Under the pieces are notes generated by a model. It ran no database searches. It was not told the origin of the DNA and worked only from the letters and a program-made list of their open reading frames with translations. Below are positions 1-11,660 of a stretch of DNA of 64,000 nt, in pieces (within the stretch, counting starts at the first letter, position 1; each line of letters starts with the position of its first letter). Origin of the DNA: Cryptomeria japonica. Its lineage: Eukaryota > Streptophyta > Pinopsida > Cupressales > Cupressaceae. The position numbers and the translations under genes are program-made. The stretch covers positions 60,001 through 124,000 of the forward strand of contig NW_026729259.1 of assembly GCF_030272615.1 (NCBI RefSeq). The letters are read 5' to 3'.

Positions 1-927
1 TTCTTTGAGAGTTCAATTCTTGCGCTCTGCAACTCCGTTATGCTATGGAGTGTAAGTGACAGAATGCTGAAGATCAATCCCCTCAAATGTACAAAAATCC
101 TCAAGTCTTTTGTTCACATATTCCCTTCCATTATCTGTGCGAAGAATCTTGACCACTTTCCTGGATTACTTCTCCACATGAGTCTTGAAGTCCTAAAATC
201 TGTCAAATACTTCACTCTTATGAATGAGAAAGTAGACCCAAGTGAAGAAGGAGTAGTCATCAATGAAGGTGAGGACATAGCGAGCCTTGCTAAATGAAGG
301 TGCTAGAAATGGACTTGCTACATCGTTGTGAACAAGTTGAAGAACTTCCAAAGCTCTCCAAGCTTTCCCCTTATCAAACTTCTCTTTGGGATGCTTTCCC
401 ATGGAGCAACCTGAGCATACACCCTCTAAAAAACTGATTCGAGGTAGACCTGTGACCATGTCTTTAGTGCTAGGCTGCTAAAGATAGTGGTAGTTGAGGT
501 GACCAAACCGCTCATGCCATAGCTTACTTTCAGAATTTGAATGAGTAAGCAAGGCCCTAGAAGGTGAACTTGGCACAAAGTGGGAGACTAAATAAAGCCT
601 TGAGTTGTCATTGACTTGTCCCATTGCTACCAAGGCATCATCATCAAGTTCCTTTACCACAACTGAATCTGGTGTAAACTCAACCTTTTTCCCATTCCCA
701 TAGTGAGTGATTTGGTAGATCGAGAGAAGGTTGGTAGACAAGTTAGGAACATAGAGAACATTCTCAAATGTTCCATCATCCATGTCAACTGAACCTTTTC
801 ATTCAACCTCTACTTGTGTATCATCACCTATGTAAATGTGAGGTACCTTAGATGGCTTCAATGAAGAAAACTGCTCCTTTGTAGAACCCATGTGATAAGA
901 GGCGCACCCAAGTCAAGTATCCACTGT
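1..927 (-). pseudogene. pol: Element A protease and integrase (copy 1, partial)
   Basis: Counterpart of 39579-40505. The ILDLGA protease site, the HERFGHLNYHYL and CSGC zinc-binding elements and part of the integrase core are visible, with the same TAG/TAA stops (478-480, 193-195, 166-168, 43-45). The window edge cuts the core domain. Confidence 0.88.
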
Positions 928-1916
928 AGTGAAGAACCTGTAGTAGCCACAAATGCTTTCCCTTTTCCCTTAGACTGTGAGGAAGAGGAAGGAGTTGAAT
1001 CCTTCTTTATGTAGGCAGATGGCAAGTTGATGTTGTTTTTCTTGAGAAGATTTCTCAACTCATCAACTTGCTTTGTGTGGCATCGATGCTCATCATGACC
1101 ATACTTCTTGCAATATGCACAAGTTGGTTTATCCTTCTTAGGTGGTGTCCCCTTCTTGGAAGAGGATGAAAAATCGCCTTGTGATGGAGAGGATGATTGT
1201 CCTTTTCCTTGTTGTGGATGTGACTTAGATTGCTTCTTCTTCTTGTTGGAATCTTTGCCTTGACTTCCTTGATTCCCTTGATTAGCCACCAAATCCTTGG
1301 ACTTTAAAGACTTGAGAAGCCCCATGTTCAACAACTTAGATTGTTCCAATATCAACATTTTTGTGAAAGCATCAAATGAAGGCATAACATAGGAACTCCC
1401 CACTATCAAACGATGAGTTTGGAAGCTAGACACAAATGTTGCATATTTTGGTGCAAGCTTGTCCAACAAGTTGAATATCAACTGAGCATCCTTTTTGTCA
1501 ATTCCACAATCCTTAAGCTTTGCTCTTAGCTCATTTGCTTTGGTGACATAATCTTGGATTGTATCAAAACTCTTGGGATCCAAGTTGGTGAGCTCATTGT
1601 CAATCTTGTAACCTCTGATTTCATCAACTTGACCATACAATTTCTGCAACATATCCCAAGCGTCTTTGATTGTAGTACACTTCTTAATATGAAAGATGAG
1701 GTCATCAGATACATACTTGCGCAAAGTTCCAAGAGCCATGCAATTATTAGTGAGACATTCTAACTGAGTATTAGGATCAACCTTAGGATCAGGTGGTGCT
1801 ACTATTGTTCCATCTATGTAATGCATGAGACCTTTTTCCATTAATTTGCTCCATACTTTAATTTTCCATGATGCATAATTATGTGGAGTTAAAGGTGGAA
1901 ATTTATAAGGACGCAT
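858..1916 (-). pseudogene. gag: Element A gag polyprotein (copy 1)
   Basis: Same gag as 40436-41494 with start at 1916. It has the copia gag domain, a Ser/Lys/Gln-rich linker and a CCHC knuckle (CAYCKKYGHDEHRC). The only residue difference from copy 2 is Arg for His at the codon containing 1411. The frame fails at the protease active site (about 903-923), where it runs out of frame to a stop at 858. Confidence 0.88.
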
Positions 1917-2983
1917 TGCAACAAAAATTAAAGAGCACAAAGAAAGAGAGACACAATCACACAAGACACCCCCCAAATTCACTCAATCAAAGAACCCCTC
2001 AAAAGTGATGATTTGGCACTTTATACTTAGTGCGTGTACAATGGGCCACTTGCAAAAAATGACAAAGTGGACTTCTAATTTCAATTTTATAATTGCCTCA
2101 ATAAGGCTAAAAGAGACTCAAACTAATAGTGCAAGAGATCTAAACTAAGATCCAAGCAATTTACAAGTACCAAATAGGCCAAATAAGACCAATATCTGAA
2201 AGTACAATTTTGACTTAAAATCTTTGAAATCTGATCATAGATTATGAAAGTAGACGAAAAAAAATGCACTTTAAAAAAGACGGCACATGAAAAGGAGGTC
2301 GTATGAGCTCAAACAAGGCCTTTGAAGTTGCAGAATTGAGGATTGGATAGGTACAGCTGAGAGAATCTAAAAATTCTGAAAAAACTATGCACCAAAACTA
2401 GAAAATAACCACACCACTATGAAGAGAACAAAAAATTAGCCCAAATCAAAAAAAATTGCACCCAAAAAGGAGCAAAATTGAGCAAGTTATAGGCCACCAA
2501 AGTTGACCCAAAAATCCAAACTACTCAATGGAGAGTGGTCTAAAAATTTTCAAAGAAAATGTTGACTAGGTGCTGACTGGGCGCTGACTGTGCGCTGCTG
2601 ACTAGACAGAAGCTGACTAGGCAGAATGTACGGATTCCAAAAATAATTTTCAAAAAATTTTTTTTTTTTTTCAAAAAAATCTTTTCAAATTTGAAAATAA
2701 TTTTCAAAAAAAAAATATATTTTTTTTTTGAAAAAAATCCGAAAATTTCGCACCATACCGCCCGAATTGGGTAGAAAATTTCTTCCACACCCAAAAATCA
2801 ATTTTTGCCAAAATAGGTTGAATTTATACTCGGTTTTTATGGAAATGGCCTCCCAGACACAATGGTGAGGTCGAAAACACTCCAAGATGCCTCCAAAAAG
2901 CATAGTTCCTCAAATCCAAAAATAGAAGCCTTCCACGATGTCTCCAAAAACCAATCAATGAAGCCTCAAAGGCTCTGATACCA

Positions 2984-3433
2984 TTTGAGATTTTTCCAAG
3001 ATCAAGGGCACAATGAAAAGTATAAAATAGAGACAAAAGAATGACAAGAACAAACTGTATTCTCATCAATATGCAAATGATCAACTGGATTCATCAATAC
3101 AATGAATATAGGCCTTCTTATATAGGCAAGGCCATATGGATGTATGAGCACACAATCATGACATGTGGCTCAATGAGAAATGAGGGTAGGTAAGAAATAC
3201 TAGGGGTAGGTAGGAGAAATCATATAATATTCCACAAGAGGTGGATGACCCATCAAATGTGGAGTGTAACAACAAAACAAGAACACAAAAGGTGGAATTT
3301 CTCCTACAAGCTCTATCCCTATGTGTACAGTTCCCTAAGTGTCTCAAATCCAAACTATGAAGAGATGCATTATCCTAAGTTAACTTAAGTAAAGTGTAAT
3401 AATATCCATAATGAATATTTGTTTACACCAACA
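2984..3433 (-). repeat. Element A 5' LTR (copy 1)
   Basis: Same LTR as 42560-43009, with one visible difference near 3322 (T here, C in copy 2). The PBS (TGGTATCAGAGC on the minus strand) is at 2972-2983. Confidence 0.92.
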
Positions 3434-3589
3434 CATTTAGCAAATGATGTTGTTTGTGCAACAAAGGTCTCAATGGAGAAGTGATGGATTCAAATCAACT
3501 ATGCATCCACTTAGAGAGATTTAAACACAAATAAAATATAGCCTCTAATTCATGAAGATAATCGAGTTTCATAACCACAGGATCATGTT

Positions 3590-5060
3590 ATGTTTGCAAT
3601 AGGGAGAGATGATGAGAGGAGAAGCATAAGAGATAGAAAGAGGGGGGATTGACAAGGAAGAGAAATAAGAGAAAGAAAGAGAGATGCAAATCAACTATGC
3701 ATTAGGAAGATAGATAGAGGGGATAAGGATGGAGTGAGAGAGAAATGTGGAGAGAGACAGAGAGAGGAGGTGATAGAGACAAGTAATAGAGGGGGAGAGA
3801 TAGAGATAGTGATATCCCTTAGTACCTATCTCTTTTTGTCTCTTTCTCTCTACCTCTCTCACTCTCTTCATCTTTCTATAATTCTCTCTATTCTCTATTG
3901 AGTTTATGTGCCAAGCTCCACCAATTAGATGCACAACCATAATGTATAGACCATTTAATTGTACTTTTAGTAGTGCATGCTTCACCACTTCATGCCTTCT
4001 TAGCTAAAAACTAACAAGAAAAATCCTTAGTGTGAAATTCATAGCTTGCAAGCATAAAAGTATATTTGATTGGAGATTTGTGGACCAATTAGTATCCAAT
4101 ATAGTGAGAAGGATGTTGACATAGGTTTACACCTAGTAGGATGGCTAAATCTTTGATAAATCTTGGACCAATGGTACAATAATTTTAATGAAATATTAAA
4201 TTATTTGTAATCAACATGTATGTCCCCATATTGATTTCTTAGTCATCTATACACTATCATTTCATTGCTTTATCCCTTTATCCTTCTGAAGATAGAAGAG
4301 ATGTCAGGGTTCAAAATAAAAAACATAAAGGTAATTAATGTGGAGCTACACTTTTACATTTATCAAAGAAAAGTTTGCATAACCACTTGGAAAGATGGGA
4401 TTTAGAATTGCATTGTTCTCCAATAGTATCAATTTTTCTCTATGGTAGGATTAAGCTAGAAAGGGGGGTCAATTTTTATAGACTTGAATAATGAGAGATA
4501 CAAGAGAGAACAATAGAAATAATGGATATAGAGGGGAGGTAGAGAGAGGGGGGGGAGGAGGAGGAACAATCTAATGATTGCATGTGTCCATAGGGAGCTA
4601 TGCTTAGAGAAATAAGCTATTTGGTTAAGGCCCAATGATTCAAATTTAAGACTTCCTTAATCGACACAAAGAAAAACATAGAAATAAATGGAGAGATGAA
4701 GAAAGAGGCAATGACATATAAAGAGTGTTAGCAAGATCAAGAGGGAGAGAAGGGAAAGATTGATAGAGACGAATACAAAAATAAAGATAGAGTAGTAGGG
4801 AGAGATAAGATATATTAAGGGAAAGAGAGAATGGAAAGAGAAACTAGCTTTTTTCAACCATGTTGTGCTAGAAAACCAAACTTGAGATGTGTGTATATAG
4901 ACACACACACACACGCCAACCAAGAAAATAGAGTGAGACATAAAGAACAAGGAGAGAGGAGAAAGACAGTTATATACAAAGAAGGAAGAGGGAGCTAAAG
5001 ACAGAGACACTAATTGCCGAGTTGAAATTTCTATAGGAGAGAGGGCCAAGGGAGGAAGCC
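3590..5060. repeat. Purine-rich (GA)n simple sequence (copy 1)
   Basis: Long GAGA/AGGGAG-rich plus-strand tract. It switches to a CTCT-rich tract at 3829-3900, so 3600-3815 and 3829-3900 could pair imperfectly. A TG/AC microsatellite sits at 4887-4915. Open frames here on the minus strand are Ser/Leu/Phe-rich products of the simple repeat, not genes. Confidence 0.8.
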
Positions 5061-6215
5061 ACTTGAAAATTGCATAGGACATGACAATTTTCATTAATTA
5101 TGTACTAAGTTATAAAATGTTTGTTGGTTTGACTCTCTTGTGGCTGACCCATTATATCTCCTTTCTCGATTCTCTAGTTTACACTTTTTTTCTCATATTT
5201 TGGAGTCTTGAATTATATTATGCCATTATTTTCCTTATACCCATACATGCTTTGCTCTAGTTTGACATACAACCTTATGACCATGTGGATACTATTTCAG
5301 CTATATGTTCTTGAATGTTGATGCATTTTGAGGTTAAGTCCTCCTAAATTCCATAGAACCTCACACCCTTCTAATAAATTCTATGTGTTGATAATCAAAT
5401 TCTAAAATGAATTAACATTGTATTTAATTTTTTATCCAAAGACAATGTTACATTGAATTTTATCTAATTTATTCTATTGTATGTTTATATTATCTACAAA
5501 TTTTATTTCTAACTGATTTTTTTTCTATAATTACAAAATAATATTAAATTAATATCCACGTTATTATGTAATATTAAATAGAATTAAAAAAATATTTATT
5601 ATTGATTAATAATTTAACTATAATATAATTATATAATAACTAATACTTATTTAATTCTCATAATAGAAAAAAGGTGCTCCTTGCATGAACACATTGATTT
5701 CCTCCAAAGCGTGGCCTAATAGGTTTCGCGGGAACTCCAAAAGCAGCTAGTCCCTCCAAACATAAATTAGAGACGTCACATCACACACTCCAGACATTGT
5801 TTTTTTGTATTGCATACTCTCTATCTATTTATCACCCTTAAACACTTTCCTTTGCTTTTCTCCAATTGCTCTCTTCTAGGCAGTTGATGAGCTTGTTTCC
5901 ATGTCATTCAAGATAATGCCTGCTTGCTTTCTTTTTACGAAATTTGCTTGCACGTGACTCTTCAGCTTGTATGTTCTGCTTATGAATAGATATAAATTTT
6001 AATTCATGCTCAGATAATAATTAAATAAAATAAGCATTTGTAAAGAAAAGATTTAGTCATTTGATGTTACATATTATCTGACAGAAAGATCCTAGACAAT
6101 TCTTGGAGAAAGGAAGCATCATTGATAATCATTTTTTGGAAATAACACTGAATCAAATAAATAATAAATGTTTAATGCAATTTTTAAAAATAGAACTCGT
6201 TCAATGCTTTCATTC
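5061..6215. other. AT-rich interval, no gene seen (copy 1)
   Basis: No coding frame, repeat family or RNA gene recognised. The part at 5400-5660 is extremely AT-rich. The copy-2 counterpart is 44637-45791. Confidence 0.6.
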
Positions 6216-6561
6216 ACTGATGGCAAAGCCATTTGACGCACATCATCTCTTGTCATCAGAATTCTGACGATAACTAATGAAACGTCTGACAAGGATGTTG
6301 TATATCCGACGTCACTTCCATGCGGACAGTCGTCGAGGAGCAGTCATAACATCCAACATAAATCCACCGATATTTGTGGTGAGGGGTGCAAATATAGCCG
6401 TCGTTAGAGGAGTTCATAACATCATCGGACGACTGACACAAATGGTATCATCAGAAAGCCCGACAACGAGTTTTCGATGGTAAATTTGGTCGGAAGTCCA
6501 ACGTTTGGTCATCACAAATCCGACAATTAGCCATCGAAAATTATGCTCAAATGTACTAGTG
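6216..6561. mobile_element. CACTA-like transposon end or MITE (copy 1), tentative
   Basis: A CpG-bearing island in AT-rich DNA with many short CCGACG/GTCGGA-type motifs in both orientations, like the subterminal repeats of plant CACTA transposons. The right side ends TACTAGTG, so the minus strand begins CACTA at 6561. The left end is uncertain (a CACTG at about 6216). No transposase is present. The 68-residue open frame at 6277-6483 is probably chance. Confidence 0.4.
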
Positions 6562-7689
6562 TGTCCTCATACTTTAGAGGATGGCATCAACCTTAGGACA
6601 TTAAAGAATTATACTAGCAGTCTAGTTGAAGTAAGTATATTAACGACTATTCTCCAAGAACATTATTATAGTATAGAGTTAGACTTAACCAAGAAAAAGA
6701 GAGAAGCATCACTTAGTGCAAAGTTTTCAATTCCTAATTATATTAGAGTATCATAGCATAAGATAATTACATCACAAGTAGGATCAATATCTAGGAATTA
6801 CAAACCTACAAGGACGATTTGGGATCCTAGTAACTCCAAGTAACATCCTGGCTTGTGATTGCTTGAGGACAAGAAATCTTGGGCAAGGACTATCATGCCC
6901 CCATCTAAATTTGAATATCACCAATTAAATAAAATACCTATCAATCCATTACAAGATTAATAGATAAGTACAAGATGATATTAGGCAATAGTTAAGAGCA
7001 CATCAATCCATAATTAGTAGCTATAATGAATTAATTATCTTACAACAATTATTTTCTTCTAATAAAGAATAAAAACTAATTAACTAAAAGTCAAGAGGCA
7101 TCCAAAGGGTTGTGACTATTGGAGTAAAAATGGTATGCAAGAAGATAAATCAAGGGAAAGAAAGGACATTTCAGATAATTATTTATGTTTCCTATATGAT
7201 ATGTTAATTGAAGATTCAATAATCTTGAGGACTAAACCCCTCATATATCACAAATTTAAGGAAAAAAAACTCTTAATTTGTTCATCAAGTTAGTGGATGA
7301 AAATCCCTAACTTCAACATAAAAATTTCAAAACATTTGTGTAAAAGAAATAGATACAAATTATAAAAAACATTGTGACATATATTCAAAAATATTTTTTA
7401 TATTTTTTATATAATATTATAAATTGTAAACCTGAGATATATATCAAAACTATAGCTAAATAATATTTGTAATTAATTATAAATGTGAGATGGTCATTGA
7501 AAAAAAAATATTGGTTCACCTCTAAAGTCTAATCAGAAAAAAACCCAAAACGAAAAAGGCAAACAAATTGTCAAACACTAGAATAACATCACACCTATAA
7601 ACGGAGGAGAAGGAAAGTAACAATAATAAAACCCAAGAATGCCTGAAACTAAAGAAGAGGATATTTGATACCCACTCATTCTCCTCGAC
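6562..7689. other. AT-rich interval, no gene seen (copy 1)
   Basis: No supported gene. The stretch 6840-6910 (GAGGACAAGAAATCTTGGG, then a C run) resembles the 3' internal end of plant gypsy elements, but too weakly to call. Confidence 0.5.
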
Positions 7690-8131
7690 AATATAACTAG
7701 TAAGATATGTAAAGTTTTGCAGTGCTACTTTCCAATCTTCTAGTTTTTCTGAACTGTATCTGCCATTTTCCTGACTTTTTTTCCTTGGGCAGTCCAGTGG
7801 ATAGTGTCGGGATCAACTTCGTAGAAGACAGGAATGATGGTGTTACCAAGGAGATTTCACATATTTGCGTGAGAGTATGGACATATGAAGGAAAGAAGTA
7901 GTCATGGCATCTTGTATTTCTGATGGTATGAAATCGCTCAGTTAAAGCTCTGGTTGATCTTAAAAATCTTTAAGTCCCATGGAATTTAGGGCATGGTAGA
8001 GAGAGGTGGCCAGTCTGTGCTTGGTGGTTTATAAATACATCGCAGGGCACCCTTTTCCCCAGTTTTGAAGATGATGTAGATGGCGGTACAACTTCCTCAG
8101 AGGCATTTCTATGCTCATTTGGCATTACCAT
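7690..8131 (-). pseudogene. TIR-domain resistance-type gene fragment (copy 1)
   Basis: The minus strand from the ATG at 8131 encodes a Ser-rich N-terminus and then RVPCDVFINH (about 8015-8052), the first TIR motif of plant TIR-type immune receptors. The frame then shifts. In the next frame are ATSLYHALNSMG and FIPSEIQDAMTTS, with stops between them, then KYVKSPW. A third frame gives TIIPVFYEVDP, a conserved TIR motif, ending at a stop after KMADTVQKN. Together these cover most of a 130-150 residue TIR domain. No NB-ARC or LRR follows. At least two frameshifts and several stops make it a dead fragment. Plant TIR domains cleave NAD and signal in immunity; this copy cannot. Confidence 0.85.
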
Positions 8132-8373
8132 TGAAGAGGAACTTGAAAAAAGAGGAGACTGCCTGATAAAAGCAGAGAAAATGTAAAACAGAGAGAGACA
8201 CAGGGGAGGAAATATTGAAAGGCAATGGTAAGGTAGAGAGCAAATGATCAAAATAGTGGTATAAAGAAAAGCAATGGAAAAAATTTGCACAGGAGAGAGA
8301 AATGATTCAAGTGAATGATAAGAGACAGAACATGAGATAGTGGAAAATGGAGCCCACACATTGAAAATTCTAT

Positions 8374-8470
8374 GTTGAGTTGGTCTAGTGGTGAAGAATT
8401 TGTGATCTTGAAATAGAGGTCACAAGTTCAAATCTCACGAGGTGATAAGGTATGTATGCCTCGTTTGTAG
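8374..8470 (+). mobile_element. tRNA-derived SINE head (copy 1)
   Basis: GTTGAGTTGGTCTAGTGGTG (8374-8393) holds an RNA polymerase III A box (TGGTCTAGTGG) and AGTTCAAATCT (8425-8435) a B box, at tRNA-like spacing. The B box is weak at its last bases, and the sequence does not fold into a full cloverleaf by inspection, so it is a SINE rather than a tRNA gene. Its tail runs directly into the minisatellite. Confidence 0.7.
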
Positions 8471-9410
8471 TGCAGTTAGATACCCATTTGTATAAAACAA
8501 CACCCACCAACCCTACCATTAATCATTCAATGCTCCTTATTTACTTCAGCTACTATTCTATCAAACCTATGCATTCAGTTTAACATTAAAGAAAAAGGTT
8601 CCACCAACCTTACTTCAGCTACTATTAAAGAAAAAGGTCCCACCAGCCCTACCATTAATCATTTAACACTCCTTATTTACTTCAGCTACTATTCTATCAG
8701 AACCTATGCATTCAGTAAAGGTCCCACCAACCCTACCATTAATCATTCAACGCTCCTTATTTACTTCAGCTACTATTCTACCAGAACCTATGTAGTTAGA
8801 TATCATTCAATGCTCCTTCTTATTTACTTCAGCTACTATTCTAATAAAACCTATGCATTCAATTTAACATTAAAAAAAAAGGTCCCACCAACCCTACCAT
8901 TAATCATTCAACGCTCCTTATTTACTTCAGCTACTATTCTACCAGAACCTATGCGTTCAGTTTAACATTAAAGAAAAAGGTATGTATGCCTCGTTTGTAG
9001 TGCAGTTAGATACCCATCTGTATAGAACAACACCCACCAACCCTACCATTAATCATTCAACGCTCCTTCTTATTTACTTCAGCTACTATTCTACTTCAGC
9101 TACTATTCTTCCAGAACCTATGCATTCAGTTTAACATTAAAGAAAAAGGTCCCACCAACCCTACCATTAATCATTCAATGCTCCTTATTTACTTTAGCTA
9201 CTATTCTACCAGAACCTATGCATTCAATTTAACATTAAAGAAAAAGGTATGTATGCCTCATTTGTAGTGCAGTTAGATACCCATCTGTATAGAACAATGC
9301 CCACCAACCCTACCATTAATCATTCAACTCTCCTTCTTATTTACTTCAGCTACTATTCTACCATAACCTATGCATTCAATTTAACATTAAAGAAAAAGAT
9401 TACAAACTCA
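8471..9410. repeat. SINE-tail minisatellite (copy 1)
   Basis: About eight or nine variant units of roughly 70-150 bp. They share CCAACCCTACCATTAATC, TTACTTCAGCTACTATTC and a tail ending in TTTAACATTAAAGAAAAA. The longer unit, beginning GGTATGTATGCCTC and including GTAGTGCAGTTAGATACCC, appears three times (starts near 8449, 8978 and 9245), giving a higher-order pattern. The first long unit is the tail of the SINE, so the array grew from that insertion. Confidence 0.88.
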
Positions 9411-10230
9411 AGAATTTAATAATAATTATCGGTCACATAAATTAGAGAACTTGCTTCACATTTACCTATAATTGTAGTACCGATAAACACATTCAAATCA
9501 AATTATAATATTGTATGCTTTGTATATATGATTTTTTGATAAGCCATAAAGATGATTTAGTAGTTTTATGTATTATTGTTTGAGATGTTTATTATTTAGT
9601 ATTATATTTATTTAAATAGTATTTTATTATGGAAGAATGCAATTTATATATAATTCTTTTTTAAAAATTTAAATAAAAATAAGAACAAAAGTTAGTGATA
9701 TAATGAAACTTATAATTCAATATAATTTATTATCAAATAGATTTTTTTAATATTATCTTTTATTTATTCTTTTTGAAATTTCTTAAAATTGAACTCACAC
9801 TCTCTTAAAAGTGAACTTTACCCCTCTTATAAACAACCTAATTGAAATATCTTGTTGCGTCTCTAAAAAGCTCATGCTATGAAATTTTTCTCATTAGCTA
9901 TATAAGTTTCTATTTTTTTACAAATCATTTCAAGAATATTAAGTTGTGAGGTAGCGAATGGAAATGACTGACCAAAGTTGATTTCATTTATTAGCAAGTT
10001 GCATCCATATAATTTTTTATTTTAAAAATTAATATATAAGAATCCCAGAAAAAATGGTTTTCTTAGCTTGGATACAAAACCGTACATAATAATTCCAAAA
10101 AAATTCAGACATACCTAGTGACAGTTGATGAGATAAATTATGCTACTACAGTCTTTCTCTAGTTCTATAAGTTATTTTCCTAGGATTTCTAGGGAAAAAA
10201 TCAAATATTAGTAAAACATGTGTAAGAATT
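9411..10230. other. AT-rich interval, no gene seen (copy 1)
   Basis: Very AT-rich DNA without coding or repeat signal. The copy-2 counterpart is 48987-49806. Confidence 0.6.
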
Positions 10231-10675
10231 TGTTGAAAATAGCCAAGATCAAGAGCTCAATGAATAACACAATAGAGAGACAAAATAGATTCATAAGAAT
10301 AAATTGTATTCTAATACAGATGAAAAATAAGATCAACTAGATCATTACATACAATGCAGATGAGCCTGCTTATAAAGGAAAGGCCATATGGATATGTGAG
10401 CGCACAATCATGACATGTGACTGAATAAGAAATAAGGGTAGGTAATAATAGGTAGGGGAAGGTAGGAGAAATAGTATAATATTTCACAAGAGGTGGATCA
10501 CCCATCGAATGTGGAATGTAACAACAAGATAAGACCACAAAAAGTGGAAATTCACCTACATACATCATCCCTATGTGCACACTTCCCTAAGTGTCTCATA
10601 TGCAAACTATTATGAGATGCATTATCCAAGGCAACTTAAGTAAGGTGTAATTATGAGACATAATTTACACCAACA
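10231..10675 (-). repeat. Element B 3' LTR (copy 1)
   Basis: 445-bp direct repeat of 14702-15139, bounded by TG and CA. It is followed on the plus strand by CCCCCTTAAG, the polypurine tract of the coding strand (10676-10684). Confidence 0.85.
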
Positions 10676-10734
10676 CCCCCTTAAGTGAAACTTAGGGGAA
10701 TGCGCTTAAGCTAACAATGTAAGATGGGTCTCGG

Positions 10735-11660
10735 CTACGAGGCCATGTTAGGTACCCATGTACAAATGAAAATGCATGCAAACCAATGCAATCTTTTACA
10801 AACAAAGAAAGAGAGAAAAAACCCAAATGGGAAACCCCCCCCCCCCCCCCCAAAAGAGAGATGAAAACACACAATTCTCTCAAAGAAGTATGAGAAGGAC
10901 AAAACCCCATGTGAGGAAAAATCCCCCCATATGAGATAAGAAGAGAGACCATGAAGCCCCCCCTCAATGTAGAATCTGCACCAATGGTAGAAGCTCAAAA
11001 ATGAATGAAGAAACTGCTCCACTATCATCGAACAACATTCCTCCCATTAGGAAGAAACAAAACCAAAGGTGTGCCCATCAAGTCTCCCCAATCATGAAGG
11101 GAAGATATAGGACAAAAAACTCAAGATGTATGGAGTTGTTGAAAACTGCTCAAGTGTCCCCATGTCAATGCTAAAGGTTACCCCCTCCAAATCAAGCGTA
11201 TTGATCCACAATGTTGATAAAGATGCTCCAAGATCTAGTGAAGATGAATGTAGAACAAGATCCAAAGACTCTCATGTCTCCTCTAAGGATAAAGAGACCT
11301 CCTCCAAATTTTGTTCATAAGTATCCACAATCATGTCAACCTCAAAATAATGATCATGTAGATAATGAAAAAGAGAGTCAGAGTGTTTCCTCACAACAAT
11401 TGAAGAAGGACCATCTTCATCAAAGAGAAGATAAATGTCATCAATGATGTCTCCCAAATCTGCAATGTAGGACTCCACAAACAAACCTGCAATGTCTGTC
11501 GAGTAGTCATCCCATGGAACTGAAGCTGGAAGACAAGGTATTCCCTACTGCACTGAATCAGAAGAAGGAAAAAATACTATAATATTTGCATCATCAGGTG
11601 CAAGAGGTGATGTGATATTAATAGGAGGAGATGAAATGCTAGTCTCAAGAACGGGGTCAC
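10735..11660 (-). pseudogene. Unexplained reading frame in element B (copy 1)
   Basis: In the frame of the 11943-11545 open stretch, the minus strand stays open for long runs down to 10735. The only stops are at 11545-11547 (TAG), 11272-11274 (TGA) and two more near 11030-11100. The product is acidic, rich in Asp, Ser and Leu (for example DIIDDIYLLFDEDGPSS), with no integrase, RT or RNase H motif. I do not recognise it. From about 10960 down it matches the non-coding 3' end of element A, so only about 700 bp (10970-11660) is specific to B. It may be captured host sequence, an element-specific gene, or a chance frame. Confidence 0.45.

Larger units (their letters stand above)
1..3433 (-). mobile_element. 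Element A, copy 1 (cut by window edge)
   Basis: Direct counterpart of 39579-43009: part of integrase, protease, gag, leader, PBS and 5' LTR of the copia element on the minus strand. RT, RNase H and the 3' LTR would lie left of the window. The flanking CATTT is at 3434-3438. Confidence 0.93.

Noticed and set aside
4657-5094. 145-residue minus-strand open frame rich in Ser, Leu and Phe
   Set aside because: It is the translation of GA/CT simple sequence, with no domain and biased composition.
7970-8359. Intact 129-residue TIR gene
   Set aside because: TIR homology continues beyond its stop in two other frames, so it is a frameshifted fragment. The first 76 residues are upstream non-coding sequence.
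8374-8440. Functional tRNA gene
   Set aside because: A and B boxes are present, but no full cloverleaf or clean acceptor stem is seen; a SINE head fits better.
8471-9410. CRISPR-like array
   Set aside because: Units are long and variable, have no unique spacers, and derive from a SINE tail in a plant genome.
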